Source: Escarpia spicata (taxonomy: Eukaryota > Annelida > Polychaeta > Sabellida > Siboglinidae). Taken from it: a DNA stretch of 64,000 nt. A program made the position numbers and the translations under genes. Of this stretch, positions 13,201 through 27,800 are shown one piece after another. Every line of letters starts with the position of its first letter. Position 1 is the stretch's first letter. The notes beneath the pieces were generated by a model that was not told the DNA's origin, did no database searches, and worked only from the letters and a program-made list of their open reading frames with translations. The stretch is taken from the NCBI GenBank assembly GCA_963995525.1, contig OZ023206.1, positions 5,028,795-5,092,794 of the forward strand. Reading direction: 5' to 3'.

Positions 13201-16200
13201 AACAGTACATGTACTCAACGTGTGTTAGTTGTAGGCACTGATGCAACAGTACATGTAGTCAACGTGTGTTAGTTGTAGGCACTGATGCAACAGTACATGT
13301 AGTCAACGTGTGTTAGTTGTAGGCACTGATGCAACAGTACATGTACTCAACGTGTGTTAGTTGTAGGCACTGACGCAACAGTACATGTAGTCAACGTGTG
13401 TTAGTTGTAGGCACTGATGCAACAGTACATGTAGTTAACGTGTGTTAGTTGTAGGCACTGATGCAACAGTACATGTAGTCAACGTGTGTCAGTTGTAGGC
13501 ACTGATGCAACAGTACATGTACTCAACGTGTGTTAGTTGTAGGCACTGATGCAACAGTACATGTACTCAACGTGTGTTAGTTGTAGGCACTGATGCAACA
13601 GTACATGTAGTCAACGTGTGTTAGTTGTAGGCACTGATGCAACAGTACATGTAGTCAACGTGTGTTAGTTGTAGGCACTGATGCGACAGTACATGTAGTC
13701 AACGTGTGTTAGCTGTAGGCACTGATGCAACAGTACATGTAGTCAACGTGTGTTAGTTGTAGGCACTGATGCGACAGTACATGTAGTCAACGTGTGTTAG
13801 TTGTAGGCACTGATGCAACAGTACATGTAGTCAACGTGTGTTAGTTGTAGGCACTGATGCAACAGTACATGTAGTCAACGTGTGTTAGTTGTAGGCACTG
13901 ATGCAACAGTACATGTAGTCAACGTGTGTTAGTTGTAGGCACTGACGCAACAGTACATGTAGTCAACGTGTGTTAGTTGTAGGCACTGATGCAACAGTAC
14001 ATGTAGTCAACATATTTCATATCCAATTCCTGTGCGGATACGATTCGAATCGCTACAATGAATGATTCAATTTGCCGCATCCACAAACCCACCCGATTAT
14101 GATTGATGGAACTAGTATTAATTTCCATTGGGCACTGTATGCACTGTTTTGCTACATGTCTCGTTGGCATGCCGTTTCTGTACGTATGGAATCCTAAGAC
14201 AGGTGCATTCACAGGGACTAATATAAACATGAACTTTACAGAATCTGACAAAGTGAAACTGAAAGTATTCGGCTCTCGTATACTTACAATATAGAGTCTC
14301 TTCCACAGATCATTCCATTCGTTGAGCACCGACGTTATCTCCTCAACCAACTGGGCTTCTTGCAGCGCCGCCTTGTGGTGTGATCTGACAACACACCCAC
14401 CAAATATATAATTTTTCCCCATTATAAATGCTTAAATTTATTATTAAATTTTACAAACATTTCTTTTAATTATATAATCAAAAATTGCATAAATAATTAA
14501 TGATGAGGGCGCGATATACACGTATGCACCTTGCAGAGGCTAAATTTAAATAAAGTCTAAATCCATCAAATATATTTCAAGTGTTTTCTCCCACTATGCT
14601 TAAATTAAGTATTTTTCCAAACATTTCTTTTAATTCTACTGTCAAAAATTGCGTGAAATGCATCCATGCACCTTAAAGACTAAACGAAACAGATTCAGTT
14701 TTATTTTGTCTTCATCTAAAAATCTATCTTTTTAATATCCTCCTTAGCTTCTTAGCAATTCCATCCATTTGTTGACAATTTTTGCTCTGTAACTGACAAT
14801 GAGAATTGCTCTGAAGAACAGTTTTAGTATACTGCAGGAGGAAACACAGACAACAATACACAGTTTCAACAAGGCTATGGAGCAAGCACGGAAAACAGTG
14901 CTAGGATATAGAAGATCAAAGAAAGAGCAATGAATCTCCACATTAACTTGGGACAATATAAACCAAAGGATGGAAATAAAGATGTGACAACTCACTACAA
15001 AATCACCAAGACTTAAAAAAAGGACTTTCCAAGGAATTTTCTCAGAAAGACAAGGAAGTGAAACAGGGTGCCAGAACAGATAAATGCACATACACAGAGT
15101 CTGGCCATGTAGGCAGAAGAAGCAGCATGCAGACAAGACATGAAGTCACTCTACAAAGTAACGAAGAAGCTGAAAGGAGATACAGGACCCAACCAGAACC
15201 TCCCACTGAAAGCCACAGATGGAATGATCATCACAGTTGAGAAAGAGGAGGTGGAGAGGTGGAAGGAACACTTTTCAACAACTCTCAACCGTGCGGACCC
15301 ACCGACCATTGCTTACATTCCTGAGGCAGTGGAGAACGTTGCGGTCAACCTCAAGTCAGAGAAGCCATTAATTACTACCACCAACGGTGATGCCTTAGGA
15401 AGAGGTCGAAGAATATGTATACTTGGGAATCAAAGTCACAATGGACAGAGACTCGGAGAAAGATGCCACTACTAGAATCAACAAAGTCACAACAGATAGA
15501 GACTCGGAGAACGATGCCACTGCTAGAATCAACAAAGTCACAACAGATAGAGACTCGGAGAAAGATGCCACTGCTAGAATCAACAAAGTCACAACAGATA
15601 GAGACTCGGAGAAAGATGCAACTGCTAGAATCAACAAAGTCACAACAGATAGAGACTCGGAGAAAGATGCCACTGCTAGAATCAACAAAGTCACAACAGA
15701 TAGAGACTCGGAGAAAGATGCCACTGCTAGAATCAACAAAGTCACAACAGATAGAGACTCGGAGAAAGATGCCACTGCTAGAATCAACAAAGTCACAACA
15801 GATAGAGACTCGGAGAAAGATGCCACTGCTAGAATCAACAAAGTCACAACAGATAGAGACTCGGAGAAAGATGCCACTGCTAGAATCAACAAAGTCACAA
15901 CAGATAGAGACTCGGAGAAAGATGCCACTGCTAGAATCAACAAAGTCACAACAGATAGAGACTCGGAGAAAGATGCCACTGCTAGAATCAACAAAGCCAA
16001 CCAGACTTTAGCCATGTTCAAATCCACCTGGCAGTCAAGACAGCTGAGATTGAAAACTAAACTGACACTACACAATAGTAACGTCCTCAGTGTACTTCTC
16101 TATGGGTCAGAGTGCGGGAAGCTGACAGCGAGACTAACACACAAGCTACAGACCTCACAGAACAAGAAGCTGACAGCGAGACTAACACACAAGCTACAGA

Positions 16201-19200
16201 CCTCACAGAACAAGAAGCTGACAGCGAGACTAACACACAAGCTACAGACCTCACAGAACAAGAAGCTGACAGCGAGACTAACACACAAGCTACAGACCTC
16301 ACAGAACAAGAAGCTGACAGCGAGACTAACACACAAGCTACAGACCTCACAGAACAAGAAGCTGACAGCGAGACTAACACACAAGCTACAGACCTCACAG
16401 AACAAGAAGCTGACAGCGAGACTAACACACAAGCTACAGACCTCACAGAACAAGAAGCTGACAGCGAGACTAACACACAAGCTACAGACCTCACAGAACA
16501 AGAAGCTGACAGCGCGACTAACACACAAGCTACAGACCTCACAGAACAAGAAGCTGACAGCGAGACTAACACACAAGCTACAGACCTCACAGAACAAGAA
16601 GCTGACAGCGAGACTAACACACAAGCTACAGATAGAACAAGTGTATCCAGAAGACTATAGGGGTATTTTGGCCGAACACCATCAGCAATGAAGAGCTGCT
16701 CCGCCAGATAGATTCAACATCCCTGGCTACGAAGATCAAGAGACGGAGAAGGAGATGGCTATGGCACATTTGCAGAATGCCCACAGGCACTCTACCAAAG
16801 ATAGGACCACGTTGGACAGCAGATGGAAGACGGAGACGAGGTTGCCCAAAAGAGACGTGGAGAAGAACAGTGGAGTAGGAAATGAAGGCCTGCCAGCTGA
16901 CGTGGAATACGATCAATGCACGGGCTGCCGACCGACAGCAGTGGCGCTCTCTTGTTGACGCCTTATGTGCCACCTAGGGCACAGAGAGGATTGAGTGAGT
17001 GAGTGACAATGAGAACACTTAATCCCTTGGATTTGTTGCGCCATTGAGCAAGGATTTTTCGAGGATATTGGCACTAAAGAAGTCACTCCATTACTGTTAT
17101 TATTTTGTCCAGCTGGGCCAACTGGCCATGAACACCTGCAACTATAACAACTAATGTACAATGTATTGATTTATACTGTGTTCTCACCCTGTCTGTCTGT
17201 TCTGCCACGTGTTACACTTAAGGCGCACATAAGACTTGGGGAAGACGCCCTTCTGTCGTCTGTTGTTGGCGCTGGAGCCATAGAACCAGTCTGCAACAGA
17301 CATAGGATGGACGTAAGTATAGAGGTCAGGGCAGAGGTCAGGGTAGAGGTTAGTGTGGATGTCAGGGTGGAGGTCAGTATAGAGGTCAGGATGGAGGTCA
17401 GGGTGGAGGTCAGTATAGAGGTCAGGGTGGAGGTCAGTGTCAATATAGTCAACTGACTGAGTTGTTCACTCTTGTCTTCACAGTACACGGTATAGTCTCT
17501 GTCAAAACATATTATACTTTTTTATTACGTACAATTGTCAACCAACAGCTGTTGTTATATTACCACATTTTCACAGGCTTTTAAATTTGGAAATGGACTG
17601 AGAGTGATAAACTGCCAACCTAAATAATGCACACAAACATGATTTTATGTTATAGAATTAAAGTAGAAAAACAACCCACACGCAAGGCAGAACCCCGTGA
17701 CATATGTCAAGTGGTAACCCACACGCAAGACGAAACCCAGTGACATATGTCAAGTGGTAACCCACACGCAAGACGGAACCCCGTGACATGTGTCAAGTGG
17801 TAACCCACACGCAAGACGGAACCCCGTGACATATGTCAAGTGGTAACCCACACGCAAGACAGAACCCCGTGACATATGTCAAGTGGTAACCCACACGCAA
17901 GACAGAACCCCGTGACATATGTCAAGTGGTAACCCACACGCAAGACGGAACCCCGTGACATGTGTCAAGTGGTAACCCACACGCAAGACGGAACCCCGTG
18001 ACATGTGTCAAGCGGTAACCCACACGCAAGACGGAACCCCATGACATATGTCAAGTGGTAACCCACACGCAAGACGGAACCCCATGACATATGTCAAGTG
18101 GTAACCCACACGCAAGACAGAACCCCGTGACATGTGTCAAGTGGTAACCCACACGCAAGACAGAACCCCGTGACATGTGTCAAGTGGTAACCCACACGCA
18201 AGACGGAACCCCGTGACATGTGTCAAGTGGTAACCCACACGCAAGACGGAACCCCGTGACATATGTCAAGTGGTAACCCACACGCTAGACGGAACCCCGT
18301 GACATGTGTCAAGTGGTAACCCACACGCAAGACAGAACCCCGTGACATGTGTCAAGTGGTAACCCACACGCAAGACGGAACCCCGTGACATGTGTCAAGT
18401 GGTAACCCACACGCAAGACGGAACCCCGTGACATATGTCAAGTGGTAACCCACACGCTAGACGGAACCCTGTGACATGTGTCAAGTGGTAACCCACACGC
18501 AAGACAGAACCCCGTGACATGTGTCAAGTGGTAACCCACACGCAAGACGGAACCCCGTGACATATGTCAAGTGGTAACCCACACGCTAGACGGAACCCCG
18601 TGACATGTGTCAAGTGGTAACCCACACGCAAGACGGAACCCCGTGACATATGTCAAGTGGTAACCCACACGCAAGACAGAACCCCGTGACATGTGTCAAG
18701 TGGTAACCCACACGCAAGACGGAACCCCGTGACATATGTCAAGTGGTAACCCACACGCAAGACGGAACCCCGTGACACGTGTCAAGTGGTAACCCACACG
18801 CAAGACAGAACCCCGTGACATGTGTCAAGTGGTAACCCACACGCTAGACGGAACCCCGTGACATGTGTCAAGTGGTAACCCACACGCAAGACAGAACCCC
18901 ATGACACGTGTCAAGTGGTAACCCACACGCAAGACAGAACCCCGTGACACGTGTCAAGTGGTAACCCACACGCAAGACGGAACCCCGTGACATGTGTCAA
19001 GTGGTAACCCACACGCAAGACAGAACCCCGTGACATATGTCAAGTGGTAACCCACACGCTAGACGGAACCCCGTGACATGTGTCAAGTGGTAACCCACAC
19101 GCAAGACAGAACCCCGTGACACGTGTCAAGTGGTAACCCACACGCAAGACGGAACCCCGTGACATGTGTCAAGTGGTAACCCACACGCAAGACAGAACCC

Positions 19201-21824
19201 CATGACATATGTCAAGTGGCAAGTCGAGTATGGATTGCCTCTTTAGCGACAAAGTAATCGTTGAATGCCTCACTCAAGTTTAAATTGCACGACATCCAGA
19301 TGACACCTTCTCTACAAACTATGCCGAAGCTTCCGTCAAACATTCCACATCGTTACAGGTACAAAATGGCAGATATGCTTAAAACAAACTGTGTTTTAAC
19401 ATACTCTGTACAGTCAGAACAATGCTCCGAATGGCCTAAGCACTCAGTTAGCATTCAGCGCTACGGACTCCCAATATGTAACTGTACCAGCATCATCAAC
19501 AATTGCATCTTCATCGTCACAACCAGGCCTGGCGTAATAGTAATATGTAATAGTAACAATTACAAATATTGAAGTAATAGAAATAGTTTGAGCAAAAACT
19601 CAATGTAATAACAATAGGAAGCAATGTAATAGTAATTGACCTATTACTTTTATATTACCATTGAACATTTCAACTGAACTTTAACTACATAACAATTCCA
19701 TTTTATTAGTTTGTAGATTCTATTAGTTTCTCCAGGTTTTATAGTTGCTCCCCCTTGTCAACCTCAGCATGGCCCTGGTGAAGTTTTACAAGCGTTTACA
19801 TAGCAAGAGTCACTGGTACAGTGTGACTGCTGCATTGACTAAAGGGGTTAAACTGGGCTTTCACTGCTTTGAAGCCAGTTCTGCCAAGTGCCAAGTGGCC
19901 AAATACCCTTTTCAAGTAAGCCTGTGGGTTTAGTGACTGCCTCCATGGTGCACACAATTCAGCCTAAACTACAGTGGGTGTGAAAAACATCCTGATGTAT
20001 CTGTACTTGAGCCAATAATTAACTGTCCATCAAGCACCAAGCAGCAGTAGAGCAGTGTGGTTTAATTAGACTAATATAATCCACCAAGTTATGTGGCATT
20101 GACTATTGCTTTTGTCTTTCATTCCAGTACGGTATTTAAATATAAAATGGAACATAGTCAATGTAGTTAGTAATAGTGCATTATACCATAAAATGTTCCG
20201 ATGAAAAATGTAATAGTAATAGTAATTTTTTCAAATTAATAGGAAAAATTCAGCATGTAATAGTAAGGAAACAAACTAATAGTAATATATTACATTGCAA
20301 TGTAATTGACCCCAGACCTGGTCACAACCAAAAAGTTAGTTGAGATTTAAAAACTTGTCTAAACAATGTATATGTTTACAAATATAATGAAGTACTAAAT
20401 GAAATGACGACCAGTATTTACACCCATGCATCACACAGCTGAAGAGGACTAATTTGTGTTCCAACTTACCTGAAGATAACATCTTTTAAGTAAAAGTATG
20501 CAGCTGTTGTATTTAAATACTCACATATTCATATCTAAATTTCCCACAATCCATGCCAAATAAGAGATAGTTGTTAAGAAATTGGTACTCTGAATAATCT
20601 CTAAGATAGGTGGTTGACATAGGGATGACAGCCAGCAGATATTCATTATCTATTCACGAACCGTCTGACTGACGTAAAATGTAAACATTTTCTCCCACAT
20701 TCAACTGAAGAGTGTGCGGTTCATCGTGGTTGAAGTTGTAAATCACTGCAACAAAGCGAAACACAAATACGTTATCAGCAATCACAGCGAGACAAATATA
20801 CATTACATCCTTGAATACAGGGTTATGTAGAAAATCATAACGCCAAATAGTTTGCTGTTTTGGGGATAACACAACTGCTTTCTGGAAGTTTGATCAATGC
20901 TGTCGTCAGTGTATGGAGGTTCTGCAACTTCGACTCTAGTCGATCAGACACGAATCAAAGTCGTTTCTAGAACTGTTAAGTTATCAGTCAGTCTTTACCT
21001 TGCTTAGACATGTTGTGTTTGTATATAAATTGTTATCTTCAAGACACATTTGTTCACTACATTACCTACATATCATCTTTTGTTGAGAATCGCCTTAAGT
21101 AGTTGGCCAAACCTGATTGTGTGCACACTGCATCAAACTAAATCCCTCCAGTGTGCACGTTAGTATGAAATAAATTCTGTCTACAAATGTGATAAATTGG
21201 TCGTTTTTATCCGGTAGATTCTGCACAATGACAATAAGGTAAAACTGGTTCCAAGTAGTAAATCGGCCATGACACTGTGATCATACTGATGTAAACCAGC
21301 CCTAGATTAAACAAATATAATTATGCACACTATATCACCCGTACTGGTTAACGTAAACAATGAAACCAATTTGCAATGGAAATTGTAATTTAAGATTAAT
21401 TGTGTTATATTATTTCAGGATTTAGTCTTGAGTGATGGCTAAAATCCAGTGTTTCCCAGCTCCAACCTTTGCAAAGTGCTAACTAAGAGGACTAGAATAT
21501 GCAACCTTGAACACATTTTAATACGAAGCATTATTAATTGTTATACAAGTGTCTGATGTACCAACAGTTGACATCAGCTGGCCAAAGATAAACACCTGCC
21601 AGTGAAACTCAACAGGATAATACATTCAGAAATTATTGACATTATTCTAAGTGCTAGACTGGGCTAACACTTAACACTTTCGTTTTGCAATTTGGCATTT
21701 AAATGATTGCTTTTTATTATTATTATTAGTGAACTTATTTTTTGTCATGAAATTAACAAAATATTATGTTTTTAAAGATGAGAATATGTTTAAAGGTTAT
21801 TAGTGTGAAAAATGTGCTGGTCTA

Positions 21825-21868
<44 letters not shown>

Positions 21869-24800
21869 CTACAACTGATGAGAAACTGGTTCATACAATG
21901 AACTATGTAAGTTGATGTATCAAACTAGACAAATTAAGGACGAAAGATGTAAGATAATTCAAGTATCTCCTTTTGCCAATACATTTACACCGAGAGACAA
22001 CAAGCTGAGATGGTTTGGCCAAGTGAGAAGGAGACCATTTGGTAACATCATACAGGTGGCAGTGAATACTGAAATGGATCTCAAACCACCCAAAGGACCA
22101 ACTAGAAAAAGATGGCTGGAGATCATTAATCAGAACTTGAGGCAGCTGTGCACCACCTTGGAGATGCTCAGACTTGAGCAGGTGTACCTGCTCTGAATTA
22201 AGTAGTGCTACCCAATTGCCTGACAACACCCTCTGTTGACAGAAAATGTCTACTCTAGCGTCTGGCAGCTAAGTTCACTAAGGAAGTATTATATACATAA
22301 GCAAACCTGCCCATCCTCCAGAAGGTGGTACATACAAGCAGAGGAAAACTAGTTTCCCATTCTATTCATATATGACATTCGTTATGACATAACTTGGGCA
22401 TTTTTTTACTTAACTTATGTTAAGCAAAAACTTTCCCCAAAAAGTTTCAAACTGATCAGCGTTCGATGGAACAGTCACACAAAATACATTATAATGTTAG
22501 AAACAGTTGATTTATCGACATTTAATGTAAGGTATGAACCCTAAACTTGTGTTAAGCAAAAACTTTCCCCAAAAAGTTTCAAACTGATCAGCGTTCGATG
22601 GAACAGTCACACAAAATACATTATAATGTTAGAAACAGTTGATTTATCGACAATTAATGTAAGGTATGAACCCTAAACTTGTGTTAAGCAAAAACTTTCC
22701 CCAAAAAGTTTCAAACTGATCAGCGTTCGATGGAACAGTCACACAAAATACATTATAATGTTAGAAACAGTTGATTTATCGACATTTAATGTAAGGTATG
22801 AACCCTAAACTTGTGTTAAGCAAAAACTTTCCCCAAAAAGTTTCAAACTGATCAGCGTTCGATGGAACAGTCACACAAAATACATTATAATGTTAGAAAC
22901 AGTTGATTTATCGACATTTAATGTAAGGTATGAACCCTAAACTTGTGTTAAGCAAAAACTTTCCCCAAAAAGTGTCAAACTGATCAGCGTTCGATGGAAC
23001 AGTCACACAAAATACATTATAATGTTAGAAACAGTTGATTTATCGACATTTAATGTAAGGTATGAACCCTAAACTAGTAAGAACCCTAAACTGGTATAAG
23101 AACCCTATAACTGGTAAGAACCCTAAAATTTGTAAAAACCCTAAAACTAGTAAGAACCTGAAACTGGTATAAGAACCCTAAACCTGGTAAGAAACCTAAA
23201 TAAATGGGAATTTAAAAAAGCATGTACACTTCTTTTCTTCTGAGGAATTGTTGATAAATCCCTGAAAGTTTCATACCCGAGATGCAAACCATCAAAGAGG
23301 AAAATGTTACGATACCTCCATACACAGACAGTGCACACACATGTATACACACACACACACACATACACAACATTACATGCACACATGCATACACACACAC
23401 ATACACAACATTACATGCACACATGCATACACACACACATACACAACATTACATGCACACATGCATACACACACACATACACAACATTACATGCACACAT
23501 GCATACACACACACATACACAACATTACATGCACACATGCATACACACACACATACACAACATTACATGCACACATGCATAAACTAGCTAGCTCAATTAT
23601 AGTTAGACAATGTCTTTCACTACAACTGGAGCAGCAAAGGCTAAAACAAAATAAGAGTTTGTAAATTAAATCGTTAGTTATCAGTCTCAATCAACCTACA
23701 AAATGCATGACCAAATGTTGGATTTAATTGCAGTTCTGTTGATGACTTAAATAATAATAAATAAATTACTTCTTCAGCGCCAATATCCTCAGACAATCCG
23801 AGCTCAGTGGTGCAACAAAACCAAAGGATTAAGCATTCTCATACTTGTGTGCTAGGCTAAAGTCGTCAACAAATGCATGGATGTGCTAGGAAGCTAGGCG
23901 ATACTGAACAGATAGTTTTCAACTGACGACGAAATGTAACAATATTTTATGCTGACTTAATGCTGACGGGAAGTGAATTCCATATACACTGTAGTAGGCG
24001 CCGCAACTGGAAAAGCTTGAGTTCCAGCCTTTGTTTTAACTCTGGGAACCGATAGTAATTTTGAACTAGACGACTAAAGTTGTCAGTGCTGTCTTGCTGG
24101 GGTGAGCATTGAGTTTAAATATGCAGGTTTTTTGGATGAAAGGACTTGGTAGGTGATTGTGCAGATCTTAAACATAATGCGATATCACATGGGGAGCCAA
24201 TACAGTGATTTTAGAAGTGGCGCTGAGCGGGAGAATTGAGGAGATTGTGTAACTACCCTTGGCAACCAATTCTGGACCCGTTGAAGTTTTGCAATATCCT
24301 TAATTAATAGCAATATTATGAAAGAGGGAATTGCAATAATCTTAGTATTAGCGACAGGAAGCGACATATATCGGCAAATGCGGCAAAGATCATGATATGA
24401 TAAAAACTGCAACAACACGTTTGGGATATATGTTGTCTAAAATTGAAGTCATGATCAAAGGTCACTCCTAGATTCCGTACTGAGGCTGCTGTTGTGATAT
24501 TTTGACTCAGGATGCGTGTTGGGAAAAATTCATCAAGTTTACCACACTGCATTGGAGTACCATTGGAGTACCATTGGAGTACCATTGGAGTACCATTGGA
24601 GTACCAATGATGAGAAATTAAGTTTTTTTTTCTGCATTTAACTTTAATTTGCTGTCAGTCATCCATAAGAAAACATCTTGGAGACAATCACTGAATTGGT
24701 TTAGGGAGTGACTTGTATCTGGCATAGCCATAGAAATGAAGATCTGTGTGTCGTCTGCGTAAAGATGCTGATATCACGTCTATCTAAAAAGAGTGAAACA

Positions 24801-27800
24801 ATTTCTTGGTTCAATGGTTGTTCACAGTTTAGCAAAGGGTTAAAATATTTAACAGAACAAGTTGTTTTGCAAACAATAAAGTTCTGGTTTCAAATGTCTT
24901 GTCACCAAATGTCATAAACCCGCATTGTCATTTAGTCCATGCTAGCGGTGCGCAGTTGCGGAAATTCACGGATTGCAAGAATTTGTTTATGAACATTAAT
25001 TTCAGTTCCAACACATGAAGTCCGATCATATTTCCATATTTCTACCAAGACATGTATCACTTGTACTGAAGTATGACCCCCTCACCCCCTTCATCCCCTC
25101 ACCCACTTCACCCCCTCACCTCACCACTTCAGCCACCTTCAGCAGAATCAGCAGATGGTCTATAAATTCAACAAGCCATTAGACGGTTGAATAACATGAC
25201 AACTGACTATGGATAGTTCTAAGTCTTCTGGATAACAACCCAAGTTGTGGCTTCACTTCAAAAGGTCTGACACCTGTTGGATTTTTTGTGAGAATGATAA
25301 ATGATCAATCATGTATGTACAGTATTTAGCATTGTCTGTGGTATTTACAAAACATAATGCTTAGAACCTTTTTAAATGATTGATCAGTGTTAATTTTCGT
25401 CATTGATATTTGTTAGTGTTTCACTAAAAACCAACACTTCTAAACAATTTATTTGTGCACACAAATTGGACGAAATAAGAATTTGAGAAATTAAATATAT
25501 ACTTATGGAGCTACCCCTTGGTACTCATAGCGGAAATCACGATTTTTCTGTCACAGAAGTCACACACATCCAATACTCTCTAAAAACATAAAATGACTCA
25601 TCACTGATAGCTTGCCTCATTTAGGAATCTTTAAACCTCCATGTAGTCAATTATGTGAGATAAAATGGTGTCTCTCTCCTAGGAGGCTACAAAATGGATG
25701 AAACATGTACTCTGCTATATATTTGCAATAGTGGCAGTCATGGAAGTCACGTTTTTCATCTCTCATTTTTAAGTGAAATTTTGGACAGAATTGAAAAATT
25801 TTGGGGCTAAATTAAAGAGTTGTTTATGGTCTTTAAAATAACTGTACAATAGTTTGAATTTGTTCAGGAATTTACATGCGGTAGAACAATATAACTACAA
25901 TTTTAGTAGCTTTTGTCTCGGAAGTCACCTTGGAATGGCTGATATAAAAGTTATAACAAACTGAAAACGAAGTATTTATACGCCACACATAACATGTGTT
26001 TTAATAGAAATAGGCCATTTTTAACATTAAAAAAGAAACGATAACTTGCGATAGAGATATATAGATATATCAGCCATTCCAAGCTAACATATACATCATA
26101 CTAATTTTTTCAAATGTCACCAGGAGTTTAAAACTGGAACTTTTTACTAATATGTATATTTGAGGTTATTAAAATATCCCATGGATATGTAACTTCCTTC
26201 CTATCACCATGGTCTAGGAAAACACACCTCTCCGAATGCCCTAAAATATAGCAAATGCACATAGCTTTTTGAAAAGTGAATTTTCCATGGAAAACTTCAT
26301 CTGGCCAGGCTGAAAATGGTAGCTAATGGGGCAACAATAGCCAACTGGCAACACTATTGAAGCAGAGTGCATTTGGTTTGACAGTTACTCACAGTTTCTT
26401 GAAATAAGAAGATGCAATCTACCTCATTTTTATGTCACGGAAGTCACAAAAATAAATAGTTTACCTTATTTCTATGGAAATATATAGTTTAGACAAAAAT
26501 ACTTTGTAAATCTCCTAATACTAAACTTACTAGAACTGGCCTAATGTAAAATGTAAGTGCTTTAATGTAGTTAGGAAATCTACCTCAAGGTCTGTCACGG
26601 AAGTCACACTGATTTGTCACGGAAGTCACACTGATTTGTCACGGAAGTCACACTGATTTGTCACGGAAGTCACGCTACACAAATATTTTGCTTTTATTTC
26701 CTAAGAAATATCTAATGTAAAAATGTTTGATATGTTTGTGAATCTCCTACAATTAGAGTAACTGAGGCATGCCTAATGTATAATGTAAGTGTATTATTGT
26801 AGTGAATAAATGCACATCACAGTCTGTCATGGAAGTCACGCTGATTTGGCATGGAAGTCACACCATACAAGTAACATATTAACTTGGTTAACACGTATGA
26901 TTGTACAAATGATGGACTTTTTGCTTAAACAAAATATTATGTATTCCTTAAGTTAATACTCTTGAGCCAGGATACCACTCACTCAGGGAGAAAATACAAT
27001 TATATCTGCCGAATACAAAGTTACCAGCAGGAGATGGACAAAATATTTCTAGAAAAACAAATATGGGAATGTTTTAAGTGAACAAATGAAGAACAGCCAG
27101 AACTAGTGTAGAAGGAAGCAGATAAATTAACCCATTAGACCCCGCGCATCCGAAAGCGTCTGGGTGTTTTCTCCCCAGAGCGCCCGAAAGCGTCCGGTGG
27201 AGATCAAGCATCTAGTGGTGGCCCCATCTTGCGGATACTTAAAATACTAATACTGGCTGATTCCTTGACATCTGAGCTATGAATTGTGGGTATTTTCTAC
27301 ATGTGCTTGCATTGAAAAAAATTAAGTTTTTCGCGATAGAAGTTCACCACCTGTGGACCTTCAAAAATGGCGACACCTTGGACATCGTAGTTGTTTACTA
27401 ATGACGAAGTTTGCACTATTATTTCGTAGGATGGGACATTTCTGACACTGAACTAAAGGTAAGTTGACATTACGTTCGAAAGGTAACTGAATGAGTGATA
27501 AAATGGATGACTTGGCCTTGGGTTTTGTTTATGTTTCGTTGTTCAAGTTTGGTCACCGTCAGTTGGGTTTTCGGCACGGAGACTGCTGTTTATATGTTAC
27601 TATATGAAAATTATGTGTTTTTTATTAGAATAAATTATTAGGGTACGTATTCTAATTCAATTGTTCTAATAGTCAACATTTGGTTGTTTCAGGTGTCAAT
27701 ATGCTAGTGATCACATTGTCAACACTGACGAGTGACGTTGACGCGACACAGAAGCCATATGTAGGATGACAGCAACCAAGATAGAAGACTTATAAAGCTG

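Larger units (their letters stand above)
14780..17010 (+). mobile_element. LINE relic with two internal minisatellites
   Basis: Plus-strand fragments in order: a helical pre-RT segment (LKNSFSILQEETQTTIHSFN; YRRSKKEQ), EEVERWKEHFSTTLNRADPP just before the RT domain, then after an array TLAMFKSTWQSRQLRLKTKL and NSNVLSVLLYGSECG (the 'YNSNVLSVLLYGSE' C-terminal block), a second array, and a decayed C-terminus with RRRWLWHICRMPTGTLPK-type and GCPKETWRRTVEEEMK-type motifs, ending AALRED-like VSE. The catalytic RT core (FADD) is missing, replaced by the first array. It lies in DOCK intron 3, in the opposite orientation to the gene. Dead copy. Confidence 0.85.

Noticed and set aside
15423..16691. 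422-codon frame that could be called a repeat protein
   Set aside because: It is a LINE remnant with two in-frame minisatellites inside a DOCK intron, ending in frameshifted LINE sequence.
23060..23205. Possible interstitial telomere (AACCCT)
   Set aside because: AACCCT occurs once per 16-20 bp in a different unit and derives from the 132-bp repeat; there is no (TTAGGG)n run.
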